The translations under genes were made by a program, and so were the position numbers. A stretch of 64,000 bases of DNA from Erythrobacter sp. NAP1 (GTDB taxonomy: Bacteria; Pseudomonadota; Alphaproteobacteria; Sphingomonadales; Sphingomonadaceae), in the NCBI RefSeq assembly GCF_000152865.1, contig NZ_CH672390.1, forward strand, positions 2,645,468 to 2,709,467, given 5' to 3'. The first letter of the stretch is position 1, and every line of letters starts with the position of its first letter. This document shows positions 8,773 through 16,704 of this stretch, in pieces. The notes beneath the pieces are model-generated. The model worked only from the letters and a program-made list of their open reading frames with translations. It was not told the DNA's origin and searched no databases.

Positions 8773-9564
8773 ATGTTCCGTGGATTTGGGCAAAACATGA
8801 AAAAGGGCGCAAGTGCGCTGGCAGCGCTTGCGCTTGGAGCATCGCTCTCCGGCTGTGCCTACATTAACGACTGGGGCGAAGTTGAGGGCGTTCCGCTTGC
8901 TGAGCTCGACATGTCAGGCGATGCCCCAACCGAAATAACGCTGGCAGGCCCAGACAAGGTGATGATCGCAGAAGGCGATGCGCTCACGATCACACTCGAA
9001 GGCCATGACGAAGCCGGCGATGCGCTACGTTTTGATCGCGACGGAAACCGGCTGACGATTGCGCGCGACAGCAAGATTTATGATGGCTCGCGCCCTGCAA
9101 TAGTGCGCATGACCATGCCCGCGCCTGGCGCTCTCGGGATTGCCGGCAGTGGCACGATCGAAGCCGCCAGCATGGCAAGTACGGCAGAGATCGAAATCGC
9201 CGGGTCAGGTGCGATCACGGTCGACAGCATTGAAGCCGACCGGCTCGATGTCGAAATCGCGGGCTCGGGCGATGTGATGGCTGCGGGAACCGCTTCGGTC
9301 CTCTCAATCGAGATCGCCGGATCTGGCGATGTCCGGCTCGCAGAGCTCACTGCTGACGATGTGAGCGTCGAAATCGCGGGCTCGGGTAATGTTACTCTTG
9401 CTTCGAACGGCAAGGTCGATGCGGAGATCGCCGGTTCGGGCGATGTGGTCGTGGTTGGCTCTGCCACCTGCACCGTGTCGACGGCCGGCTCGGGTTCGCT
9501 GACCTGCCGCCCTGGTCCGGAGACAGCTGACGCTGGCGCGACCGAAGAAGTGGCCGCAGATTAA
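8773..9564 (+). CDS. Head GIN-domain (DUF2807) lipoprotein with AGSG repeats
   Basis: A 263-residue protein from ATG 8773, preceded by GGAGGG. The N-terminal signal ends in the lipobox LSGC (about residues 25-28), so it should be a lipoprotein. The body is a putative auto-transporter adhesin head GIN domain, a right-handed beta-helix fold. Seven regularly spaced IAGSG/TAGSG turns run from about residue 118 to 245, mostly as EIAGSGDV. Function of the family is not established; surface or envelope roles are assumed. It has its own promoter with a palindromic operator. Confidence 0.85.
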   Translation: MFRGFGQNMKKGASALAALALGASLSGCAYINDWGEVEGVPLAELDMSGDAPTEITLAGPDKVMIAEGDALTITLEGHDEAGDALRFDRDGNRLTIARDSKIYDGSRPAIVRMTMPAPGALGIAGSGTIEAASMASTAEIEIAGSGAITVDSIEADRLDVEIAGSGDVMAAGTASVLSIEIAGSGDVRLAELTADDVSVEIAGSGNVTLASNGKVDAEIAGSGDVVVVGSATCTVSTAGSGSLTCRPGPETADAGATEEVAAD

Positions 9565-9612
9565 GCACTTCCGGGCAACTCCCGGCTTGCATTATCACTG
9601 GGAGCGCGCAAG

Positions 9613-9948
9613 GTGATTGCCATGCGCGCTCCTGCTGTATTGGGCCTAGTGGCCATGTCGCTAATGCTGTCTGGCTGCCTGGTGAAAACCGCAGCAAATG
9701 TCGTCACCGCACCGGTGCGTGCGGCAGGCAAAGCGGTCGATCTTGCTACGACCAGCCAGTCGGAAGCCGATGAAGCGCGAGGACGCGAAATTCGCCGCCG
9801 CGAAGAACGTCTCGGCAAGCTGGAGCGCGAATATCGTGAATTGAGCGAGGATTGCGAGAACGGTGACCGCCAAGCCTGCGAAGAGGCGCGCGAAGTCTAT
9901 GCCGAGATACAGGAACTGCTTCCAACAGTCCCGGTCGAGCCTCGCTGA
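9613..9948 (+). CDS. Small lipoprotein with charged coiled-coil tail
   Basis: A 111-residue protein. A signal peptide ends in the lipobox LSGC, followed by a short TAANVVTAPVRAAGKAVD stretch and a highly charged helical segment rich in Arg and Glu (about residues 50-100) with two cysteines (DCENGDRQACEEA) that could form a disulfide. GTG 9613 or ATG 9622 could be the start. I do not recognise a family; similar small NF038104-like lipoproteins occur in sphingomonads, but I cannot confirm it. It ends 2 bases before the convergent TsaC/Sua5 gene. Confidence 0.7.
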   Translation: MIAMRAPAVLGLVAMSLMLSGCLVKTAANVVTAPVRAAGKAVDLATTSQSEADEARGREIRRREERLGKLEREYRELSEDCENGDRQACEEAREVYAEIQELLPTVPVEPR

Positions 9949-9950
9949 CA

Positions 9951-10898
9951 CTACTGCGTCGCTGCACGCCTCAGCCGATCATTGATGGCCCGGCCCACTT
10001 CACCATAGGGTATAGGCGCGACCGATATGGCGGGCTTGTCTGATGCTGCGGCAAGATGCAGGCACTCATAAAGGCGAGCAGCCGCTTCGTTGAGATCACC
10101 GGCTTCCGAGAGATTGCAGTCACCTTCGAGCGATCCAAAGCCGATAAAGAACTCCTCTTGCGCAACTTCTGACGCGCTCAGCCGCATCGGCTTGCCCGGC
10201 GAATAGTGCCGCTCCATCTGGCCGGGTGCTTCGATGCTAGATCCCTCAATTTCGCTTTCCGGGCCAAGAATGCGCTCAAGAGTCTCCTTGGTGACAGGGC
10301 CAGGACGCAGAAGATTCCAATCACCCGACTGTCTCAAAGCAACGATCGTCGATTCAAGCCCGCTTTGACTTGGTCCTCCATCGAGGATCAGTGGAGCGTT
10401 ATCACCCAGCGAGGCGGTCACATGTTCGGCGCGGGTCGGACTGATATGTTCGCTTCGATTGGCCGACGGAGCGGCAAGAGGCACGCCGACCGATTTAAGC
10501 ACTGCCTGCATGACTTTGTGTGACGGCTGACGCAGACCAATCGTTGGTAGGCCAGCTGTCACCGCCTTTGCGATAGCGGCATCGGAGCGTATTGGAAGAA
10601 CGAGCGTTAACGGTCCGGGCCAGAACCTTTCGACCAAGTCGATTGCTCTATCATCAAACTCGGCCAATCCCTGCGCCTGCTCAATGTCACGAACGTGCAC
10701 GATGAGCGGGTTGAAATCCGGTCGCCCCTTAGCCGCGTATATCTTCGCGACCGCGTCTGCGCTGTCGGCGCGTGCTGCGAGACCATAGACGGTCTCGGTC
10801 GGCACTGCGACAAGTTCACCTGAAGTGAGATGATCTGCGGCCCTCGCGATTCCAGCCGCGTCAGGCGATATGATTTCCGTAGCGTCCTTGTCGGTCAT
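9951..10898 (-). CDS. L-threonylcarbamoyladenylate synthase (Sua5/YwlC/YrdC)
   Basis: A 315-residue cytosolic enzyme that makes threonylcarbamoyl-AMP from threonine, bicarbonate and ATP, the first step of t6A37 tRNA modification. The YrdC domain covers about residues 20-205 (GELVAVPTETVYGLAARAD, KGRPDFNPLIVHV, PLAAPSANRSEHISPTRAEHV). The extra C-terminal part (about 220-315, GQMERHYSPGKPMRL) is the Sua5 domain, so this is the long Sua5 form rather than short TsaC. It is divergent from the acyl-CoA dehydrogenase gene. Confidence 0.93.
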   Translation of the reverse strand: MTDKDATEIISPDAAGIARAADHLTSGELVAVPTETVYGLAARADSADAVAKIYAAKGRPDFNPLIVHVRDIEQAQGLAEFDDRAIDLVERFWPGPLTLVLPIRSDAAIAKAVTAGLPTIGLRQPSHKVMQAVLKSVGVPLAAPSANRSEHISPTRAEHVTASLGDNAPLILDGGPSQSGLESTIVALRQSGDWNLLRPGPVTKETLERILGPESEIEGSSIEAPGQMERHYSPGKPMRLSASEVAQEEFFIGFGSLEGDCNLSEAGDLNEAAARLYECLHLAAASDKPAISVAPIPYGEVGRAINDRLRRAATQ

Positions 10899-10979
10899 GC
10901 CTGCGCGCTATATCTGAAGCGTCAACTTGCCAAGCAGACTTTGGCTGCATGGCCGCACGAGAAAGAGGACCAACGCAAC

Positions 10980-12722
10980 GTGACCCCTTACACGCCTCCC
11001 ACCCAGGACCAGTTGCTCGCCATCCGAGTCAATGCAGGCATCGAACAGCTCGCTGAAACAGAAACATTTGCTCACGCGGAAGCCGATCTGGTCGAAGCTA
11101 TCGTCGAGGGGGTGGGTCAGTTCGCTGCCGGCGAATTCGCTCCTCTCAATCGGATCGGAGATCTTGAAGGGGCGAAGCTTGAGAATGGCGTGGTCCGCCT
11201 GCCGGACGGGTTCGCCGAAGCGTATCAGGGCTATGTCGAGCAAGGTTGGAACGCGATTGCGAGCCCGACTGAGCATGGCGGACAAGGCCTGCCCTTCACT
11301 CTCGCCTGCAATGTCCTTGAGAATCTCGGGTCGGCCAACATGGCATTCAGCCTACTGCCGATGCTGTCGGTCGGCGCCATCGAGGCTCTCGAGCATCACG
11401 GCAGCGACCAGCAGAAAGCCATGTACCTGCCCGACCTCGTCAGCGGCAAGTGGTCGGGTACGATGAACCTGACCGAGCCAGCCGCTGGCAGCGATGTCGG
11501 TGCGCTTCGTTCAACCGCAGAACCGATCACCGAAGGCGAGCATGCTGGCAAGTATCGGATCGCGGGTCAGAAGATCTACATAACGTGGGGCGACCACCAG
11601 CTTGCCGAGAATATAATTCACCTGGTGCTCGCCCGCCTTCCCGGTGCACCAGAAGGCTCGCGCGGGATCTCGCTCTTCGTGGTGCCAAAGTATCACGTAA
11701 ATGACGACGGGTCGCTTGGTCCGCACAACGATCTTCGCCCGGTGAGCCTCGAACACAAGCTCGGCATCCATGCCTCGCCTACCTGCGTCATGAGCTATGG
11801 TGACAATGGCGAATGTATTGGTGAGCTGGTCGGACAGGAAAACCGCGGACTGATGGCGATGTTCACGATGATGAACAACGCCCGCATCAATGTCGGTAAC
11901 CAAGGCGTACAAATCGGTGAGCGCGCGACCCAGCAGGCGATCGCTTACGCCACCGACCGTGTGCAATCTGCACGTGCCGGTTCGCCGGACAAAAACCCAG
12001 TCGCAATCATTGAACACCCTGATGTGCGCCGCATGATCTTGCGCATGAAGGCTCTCACCGAGGGTGCCCGAGCGCTTCTCTATTACTGCGCAGGACAGGT
12101 TGACCGGGGCACAATCGGAAACGCCGATGCGAAGAACCGGTCGGAAATTCTGGTGCCGCTTCTCAAGGCCTGGGGCACCGATATCGGTGTCGAGGTCGCC
12201 GGGATCGGCGTGCAAGTCCATGGCGGCATGGGCTTCGTCGAAGAAACGGGCGCAGCTCAACATTGGCGCGATGCCAGGATTGCCCCGATTTATGAAGGCA
12301 CGAATGGCATCCAGGCCGCCGATCTGGTGACGCGCAAGCTCGGCCTTGAGGGCGGTGAAGCCATGATTGCATTGTTCGAAGAGATCGCGCGCGATGCGGG
12401 CGATGAAGCAGGGCTCGCCGCGTTGGCGAAGGATTGCGCCGACATTGCCCGCTGGATGCAGGACGAAGCCAGCCTCGATGATCGTCTTGCGGGAAGCGTT
12501 CCTTTCTGCACCATGGCGGCAGTTGCGGTAGCTGGCTGGCAGTTGATGAAACAGGACAAGGCAGTCGCGCAAGGTGCGGCGCCTTCGCTGGCAGAGACCA
12601 AACCGGTCACGGTGCGCTTCTTCCTCGATAGGATCGTACCTGAAGCCGCTGGCCTTAAGGCGGGCGCAATGGCCGGCGCCGATCTGCTTTACACTCTCCC
12701 TTCCGACAAGCTGGCAGGCTGA
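10980..12722 (+). CDS. Acyl-CoA dehydrogenase with extra C-terminal domain (DmdC-like)
   Basis: A 580-residue FAD enzyme. It has the N-terminal, middle (NLTEPAAGSDVGALRS) and C-terminal dehydrogenase domains and the IYEGTNGIQAADL segment carrying the catalytic glutamate, followed by an extra helical C-terminal domain (about residues 465-580). This long form includes 3-methylmercaptopropionyl-CoA dehydrogenases and fatty acyl-CoA dehydrogenases; the substrate cannot be told from sequence. GTG 10980 is chosen because of the AGAGGA upstream and because the longer reading overlaps the divergent gene. A DUF815 ATPase gene follows after 6 bases. Confidence 0.92.
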   Translation: MTPYTPPTQDQLLAIRVNAGIEQLAETETFAHAEADLVEAIVEGVGQFAAGEFAPLNRIGDLEGAKLENGVVRLPDGFAEAYQGYVEQGWNAIASPTEHGGQGLPFTLACNVLENLGSANMAFSLLPMLSVGAIEALEHHGSDQQKAMYLPDLVSGKWSGTMNLTEPAAGSDVGALRSTAEPITEGEHAGKYRIAGQKIYITWGDHQLAENIIHLVLARLPGAPEGSRGISLFVVPKYHVNDDGSLGPHNDLRPVSLEHKLGIHASPTCVMSYGDNGECIGELVGQENRGLMAMFTMMNNARINVGNQGVQIGERATQQAIAYATDRVQSARAGSPDKNPVAIIEHPDVRRMILRMKALTEGARALLYYCAGQVDRGTIGNADAKNRSEILVPLLKAWGTDIGVEVAGIGVQVHGGMGFVEETGAAQHWRDARIAPIYEGTNGIQAADLVTRKLGLEGGEAMIALFEEIARDAGDEAGLAALAKDCADIARWMQDEASLDDRLAGSVPFCTMAAVAVAGWQLMKQDKAVAQGAAPSLAETKPVTVRFFLDRIVPEAAGLKAGAMAGADLLYTLPSDKLAG

Positions 12723-12728
12723 ACCCGA

Positions 12729-13553
12729 ATGACCGAACGCCGCGAACCACTTGAGCGTATTGCTGATGCGCTGGAGCGGTTGGCGCCGCCGGTGACCACG
12801 CCGATCGATTGGCTCGGCGCACCCGCCTATGTGTGGAGCGGGACCACGGTTGCCGCAATCGGCAGCCTCGAGACTGTGCCGCTTGCGACTTTGCGCGGTA
12901 TCGACCGGCAGAAGAAGGCGGTCTGCACCAATTTTGAGCGCCTCGCCACAGGCGCTGCCGCGCATGATATGTTGCTATGGGGTTCTCGCGGCATGGGAAA
13001 ATCCGCGCTCATCCGCGCGGCAAGCGTATGGCAGGGCGAAGAGCACCCAGGCGCATTGGCACTTGTCCAGGTCGCATCGGATGGACTTGGCTCAATTGCA
13101 GGACTGATTGACACCTTGGCAAAGCAGGATCGTGCCTACTTGCTCTTCCTCGACGACCTGGGGTTTGCACAAGGCAAACCACACGAAAACCTGGCACTGC
13201 GCAGCCTTCTCGATGGGACGGTGGTCGCTCGTCCACCCAACGTCCGGCTTGCCGTCACATCAAACCGGCGGGCCATTGTTCAGCGTGGTCACGAAGAAGA
13301 CGCCGCGCGGCACGAACGCGACGAGCGCGACGATGCCCTGGCTCTCGCCGATCGCTTTGGCCTTACGCTTGGCTTTCACCCCTGCGATCAGGCCACCTAC
13401 CTTGAGATCGTGCGCGCCTATACCGATCCGCTGGCCCTCTTGTTCGACGAAGAAGAAGCGCTGGCATGGGCCGTTGCGCGCGGCAACCGCTCGGGCCGAA
13501 TTGCCTATCAGTTTGCAAACGAAGTCGCAGGCAGAGCAGGAAAAGCGCTCTAA
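12729..13553 (+). CDS. DUF815-family AAA ATPase
   Basis: A 274-residue ATPase. Walker A is GSRGMGKS at about residues 85-92 and Walker B is LLFLDDLGF near 140; the arrangement RLAVTSNRRAIV and DRFGLTLGFHP downstream matches DUF815. The family is widespread in proteobacteria and has no assigned role. It starts 6 bases after the dehydrogenase stop, so it is probably co-transcribed. Its stop overlaps the convergent sugar dehydrogenase stop. Confidence 0.88.
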   Translation: MTERREPLERIADALERLAPPVTTPIDWLGAPAYVWSGTTVAAIGSLETVPLATLRGIDRQKKAVCTNFERLATGAAAHDMLLWGSRGMGKSALIRAASVWQGEEHPGALALVQVASDGLGSIAGLIDTLAKQDRAYLLFLDDLGFAQGKPHENLALRSLLDGTVVARPPNVRLAVTSNRRAIVQRGHEEDAARHERDERDDALALADRFGLTLGFHPCDQATYLEIVRAYTDPLALLFDEEEALAWAVARGNRSGRIAYQFANEVAGRAGKAL

Positions 13554-15034
13554 CGAATCTCCTGTCCGGCCTGTTGCCGCAGATAATCTTCCTCGAAGGT
13601 GGCACGCGGGTCGACCAACTCTCCTTGCGGCCTGAGCGGAGCGCCCGTGCGCCGCGCGATCGCTGCGCCAGGCTCGGAATCAGGTGCGTAGGTCCGCCAG
13701 ATTATCCCTGCCGTGTCATCGGAAACCAGAAGGGAGCCATCGCTCGCCCATTCAACCCAAGTGGGGCGACCTTTCGTCGTGCCATCTTCATTTAGGAAGC
13801 CTGTCAGTACGGGGACGGGCTTGCCCTGTGGTTTTCCGAACTCGTCGAAGGCGACGTAGACTACATCGTAGCCAGATGGTGGTTTGCGGTTCCACGATCC
13901 ATGGCGGGCAATGAAAGCGCCGCTCGCCATGTCTTCGCCCATCCGGTGGCCTTCAGCGGTGAAAACCAGTCCGAGCGCCGCGACATGCGGGCCGAGAGCG
14001 AATTCAGGATTACGCGCATATTCGAGCAAGAATCGCGGCATAGGCGCTTCGACACGGCGGTCGATGTTCTCGCGATAGTACACCCAAGGCCAACCATATT
14101 GCGCACCAAGCGGTACGTTGGTGAGATAATCTGGCACAAGATCTGAGCCGAGCATGTCACGCTCGTTTACCGTCGTCCAAAGCTCGCCCGACCAGGGGCT
14201 GAAATCGAGACCATTGGGATTGCGAAGGCCAGCAGCGAAGGGACGAGCCGTTTCGTTCTCCAAGTTGTATTCCCAGATCGCAGCGCGCCCTTCCTCGACC
14301 TCCATGCCAGATTCGCCAATATTGCTGACCGAACCGACAGCCACATAGAGCCGATCGCCGTCGGGATGGATCTCCATATTGCGCATCCAGTGGCCACCAC
14401 CAGCGGGCAGATCCATAAGCTTGCGCGGTGAGCCGGTGACGGCCTCGCTCCCAAGCTCGTAATCCCACGCCAGCACGGCGTCATGATTTGCGACGAACAG
14501 CGTTCCGTCATGCCAGCTCATACCTGACGGGGAATCCAGCCCATCGCTCAGTATCGTTTCCTGGATCTCAGCGACGCCGTCACCGTCCGCATCGCGCAGC
14601 AGGATGATCTGGTTCGGAGAATCCCCCGCCGCACCTGCTTCGGAGAAGAGATAACTTGCAACCCAGCCGCGGATTGTGGCCATGATGCCGCCTTCGCCGT
14701 CATCGGCGCTTTTGGGAGAGCGGGTGAGAGTAACCAGAACATCGCCATTGGGCAGCGCATAAAGGACACGCGGGTGCTCGAGGCCTTCTGCAAACCTGCC
14801 GACGGTCAGACCTTCTGCAGCGTCGGGCAATTGCCCTTCTTCCCAGCCTATTGGCTTGGCGATCTGCACCGTTGGGAAGCTTTCGGCTTCAGGTGCCTGA
14901 AGGGTGGGGTCAGTTCCTGCGACTGCATCGACCGACAGATCCGCAGTGTCGCCGCGCGACAGGAAGAAGAAACCGGCGCCCAATATTGCGATAAAGACGA
15001 CGAGAGCGATTGCGAGTTTGCGTAGAATTCCCAT
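13550..15034 (-). CDS. PQQ-type sorbosone/glucose dehydrogenase-like beta-propeller
   Basis: A 494-residue membrane-anchored protein. One N-terminal hydrophobic segment (about residues 7-23, IALVVFIAILGAGFFFL) anchors a periplasmic six-bladed propeller of the sorbosone dehydrogenase/GSDH family: GRFAEGLEHPRVLYALPNGDVLV at the start, RNPNGLDFSPWSGELWTTVNERD in the middle and ARHGSWNRKPPSGY near the end. The family oxidises sugars or aldehydes using PQQ; cofactor and substrate here are inferred. ATG 15034 starts exactly at the anchor. It is divergent from the fRMsr gene. Confidence 0.88.
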   Translation of the reverse strand: MGILRKLAIALVVFIAILGAGFFFLSRGDTADLSVDAVAGTDPTLQAPEAESFPTVQIAKPIGWEEGQLPDAAEGLTVGRFAEGLEHPRVLYALPNGDVLVTLTRSPKSADDGEGGIMATIRGWVASYLFSEAGAAGDSPNQIILLRDADGDGVAEIQETILSDGLDSPSGMSWHDGTLFVANHDAVLAWDYELGSEAVTGSPRKLMDLPAGGGHWMRNMEIHPDGDRLYVAVGSVSNIGESGMEVEEGRAAIWEYNLENETARPFAAGLRNPNGLDFSPWSGELWTTVNERDMLGSDLVPDYLTNVPLGAQYGWPWVYYRENIDRRVEAPMPRFLLEYARNPEFALGPHVAALGLVFTAEGHRMGEDMASGAFIARHGSWNRKPPSGYDVVYVAFDEFGKPQGKPVPVLTGFLNEDGTTKGRPTWVEWASDGSLLVSDDTAGIIWRTYAPDSEPGAAIARRTGAPLRPQGELVDPRATFEEDYLRQQAGQEIR

Positions 15035-15123
15035 GTAGGCGGAATAGGTCGGAGCATCGCTGCCGACAACCCGATTGTTCTGCGTTTCAGTTTTCCAGAG
15101 CTGGACGCTCACCAGGAAGAACC

Positions 15124-15621
15124 ATGTTTGATTTCAAACCCGACCCGTCAATCGATGTCGCGGAGCGCTATCGCCAGTTGGTCGATGCGGCCGACGCGCT
15201 CACTTCCGACGAGCCGGACGCCGTTGCCAACATGGCGAACGTTGCCGCGCTGATCTGGGAGTTCGTGGACGACCTTAACTGGGCAGGCTTTTACCGCGTT
15301 GGCGAGAGCAAGTCCGGTGCAGAAGAACTCGTGCTCGGACCGTTCGTCGGACGTCCTGCCTGTATTCGCATTCCAATCGGACGCGGCGTCTGCGGTGCTG
15401 CCGCGGAGAAAGCGCAAACCCAGCTGGTCGAGGACGTGCATGCTTTTCCGGGTCACATAGCCTGCGATGCCGCCAGCCGCTCTGAGGTGGTGGTCCCAGT
15501 CGTGCGTGAAGGCAAAGTCGTCGCAGTAATTGATCTCGACAGCCCTTCGCCTGCACGCTTCGGCAAAGATGATGCCGCAGGGTTGGAACGGCTGGCCGAA
15601 CTGCTCGCAGATCGAATCTGA
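15124..15621 (+). CDS. msrC: Free methionine-(R)-sulfoxide reductase (GAF domain)
   Basis: A 165-residue single GAF-domain enzyme that reduces free methionine-R-sulfoxide, protecting against oxidation. The three redox cysteines are at 80 (GRPACIRIP), 90 (GRGVCG) and 114 (HIACDAAS), matching C84, C94 and C118 of the E. coli enzyme, and VEDVHAFPGHIACDAASRSE is intact. ATG 15124 is preceded by AGGAAGA. No signal peptide is present, so it is cytosolic. Confidence 0.95.
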   Translation: MFDFKPDPSIDVAERYRQLVDAADALTSDEPDAVANMANVAALIWEFVDDLNWAGFYRVGESKSGAEELVLGPFVGRPACIRIPIGRGVCGAAAEKAQTQLVEDVHAFPGHIACDAASRSEVVVPVVREGKVVAVIDLDSPSPARFGKDDAAGLERLAELLADRI

Positions 15622-15771
15622 GCCTTAGCCTCCCGCGCAAGATCGCCCCGAAACGAGACAAGGCCCCAAGCGCGCTTGGTTGCTTTAGTTAGCCAATGGT
15701 AAACCTGCGCCAAATCACGCGTCGTGCATCGCTCCATGCGAGTCGCGCGCCCAGTTTTCGGGGGTTTAGTT

Positions 15772-16695
15772 ATGACGATCAAGGCGTTCTCAAGTCTGGC
15801 AGTGGCTGGTGTAGCAATGAGCGGGCTCATGATGCCGGCCACGGCGCAGGCCCAAATTGCTGATCCTACACCAATGAGTGTCGCCGAAGTCGAAGCACTC
15901 CCTGCAGAATATCGCACTGCGCCGACTATCACTGACCTCACGGAGACTACCGTTGACGCAGATGGTGTCGAGACGATCACGCGCACAAGGCGTATCGAAA
16001 GCACAGCGCCCTATGCGATGGAATATCAGCAGTATCGCGGTGATGAGCGCAATGCTCACCGTGCCATTCCTGCTCAAGGTCACTCATACGGGTACGCCCC
16101 GGCAGCAAGCGTTTTCGAGCGCGACCAGTGGATCGCCGAGTGCGAGCGCCGCACGAATGGGCGCGATGACCGCGAAAAGGGCGGCATCATCGGCGGCCTG
16201 CTCGGCGCGATCGCCGGCGGCATCATCGGAAACCGCGTCGCCGACGGTGACAGGCTTGCCGGCACTCTAATCGGTGCTGGCGCTGGCGGTATCGGTGGGG
16301 TGCTCCTTGGCAGCCTGATCGGCGGAGGACGCAATGACCGCGGTGACTATGACTGCGAGGCTGCTCTCGACAGCTACCTTTCGCAATATGGCCACTCCGG
16401 TCCGCGCTATGCTTACCGTACAATCCCTGCTCCTGCACCGGCCTACCCGGGATATGCGCCGCCGGCCCCGTATGGGTACGGCTATGGATATGCGCCAGCG
16501 TACCAATACAGCTACGCGCCCCCTCAACAGATTGTATATGTGCCCGTACGATACGAGCAGCAGCAGCGCGTAATCGTGCGCGAGACAGTGCGCGAAGAGG
16601 TCATTCCTGGCGCAGCGCGCACGATCCCCGCCCCCACTCCAGAGCCTCGCCCTGTCCCGCGGCCCAACCCGCCGCGCTATATCAAGGGCAACTGA
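15772..16695 (+). CDS. Exported glycine-zipper 2TM protein with Tyr/Pro-rich tail
   Basis: A 307-residue protein. The signal peptide ends at ATAQAQ (about residue 28). A glycine zipper covers about residues 140-185 (GGIIGGLLGAIAGGIIGNR and the following AGTLIGAGAGGIGGVLLGS), typical of Rickettsia 17-kDa/SlyB-like outer-membrane proteins. After it come Tyr- and Pro-rich repeats (GYGYGYAPAYQYSYAPP) and a Pro-rich end. Such proteins sit in or near the outer membrane; no specific role is known. ATG 15772 fits the signal peptide. It converges on the usher-like gene with 9 bases between. Confidence 0.82.
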   Translation: MTIKAFSSLAVAGVAMSGLMMPATAQAQIADPTPMSVAEVEALPAEYRTAPTITDLTETTVDADGVETITRTRRIESTAPYAMEYQQYRGDERNAHRAIPAQGHSYGYAPAASVFERDQWIAECERRTNGRDDREKGGIIGGLLGAIAGGIIGNRVADGDRLAGTLIGAGAGGIGGVLLGSLIGGGRNDRGDYDCEAALDSYLSQYGHSGPRYAYRTIPAPAPAYPGYAPPAPYGYGYGYAPAYQYSYAPPQQIVYVPVRYEQQQRVIVRETVREEVIPGAARTIPAPTPEPRPVPRPNPPRYIKGN

Positions 16696-16704
16696 AGCCT
16701 TTAG

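Noticed and set aside
11511..12965. A 484-codon open frame on the minus strand opposite the acyl-CoA dehydrogenase gene
   Set aside because: It is an antisense shadow of a clear enzyme gene, rich in Arg, His and Cys with no domain. GC-rich codon bias produces such frames.
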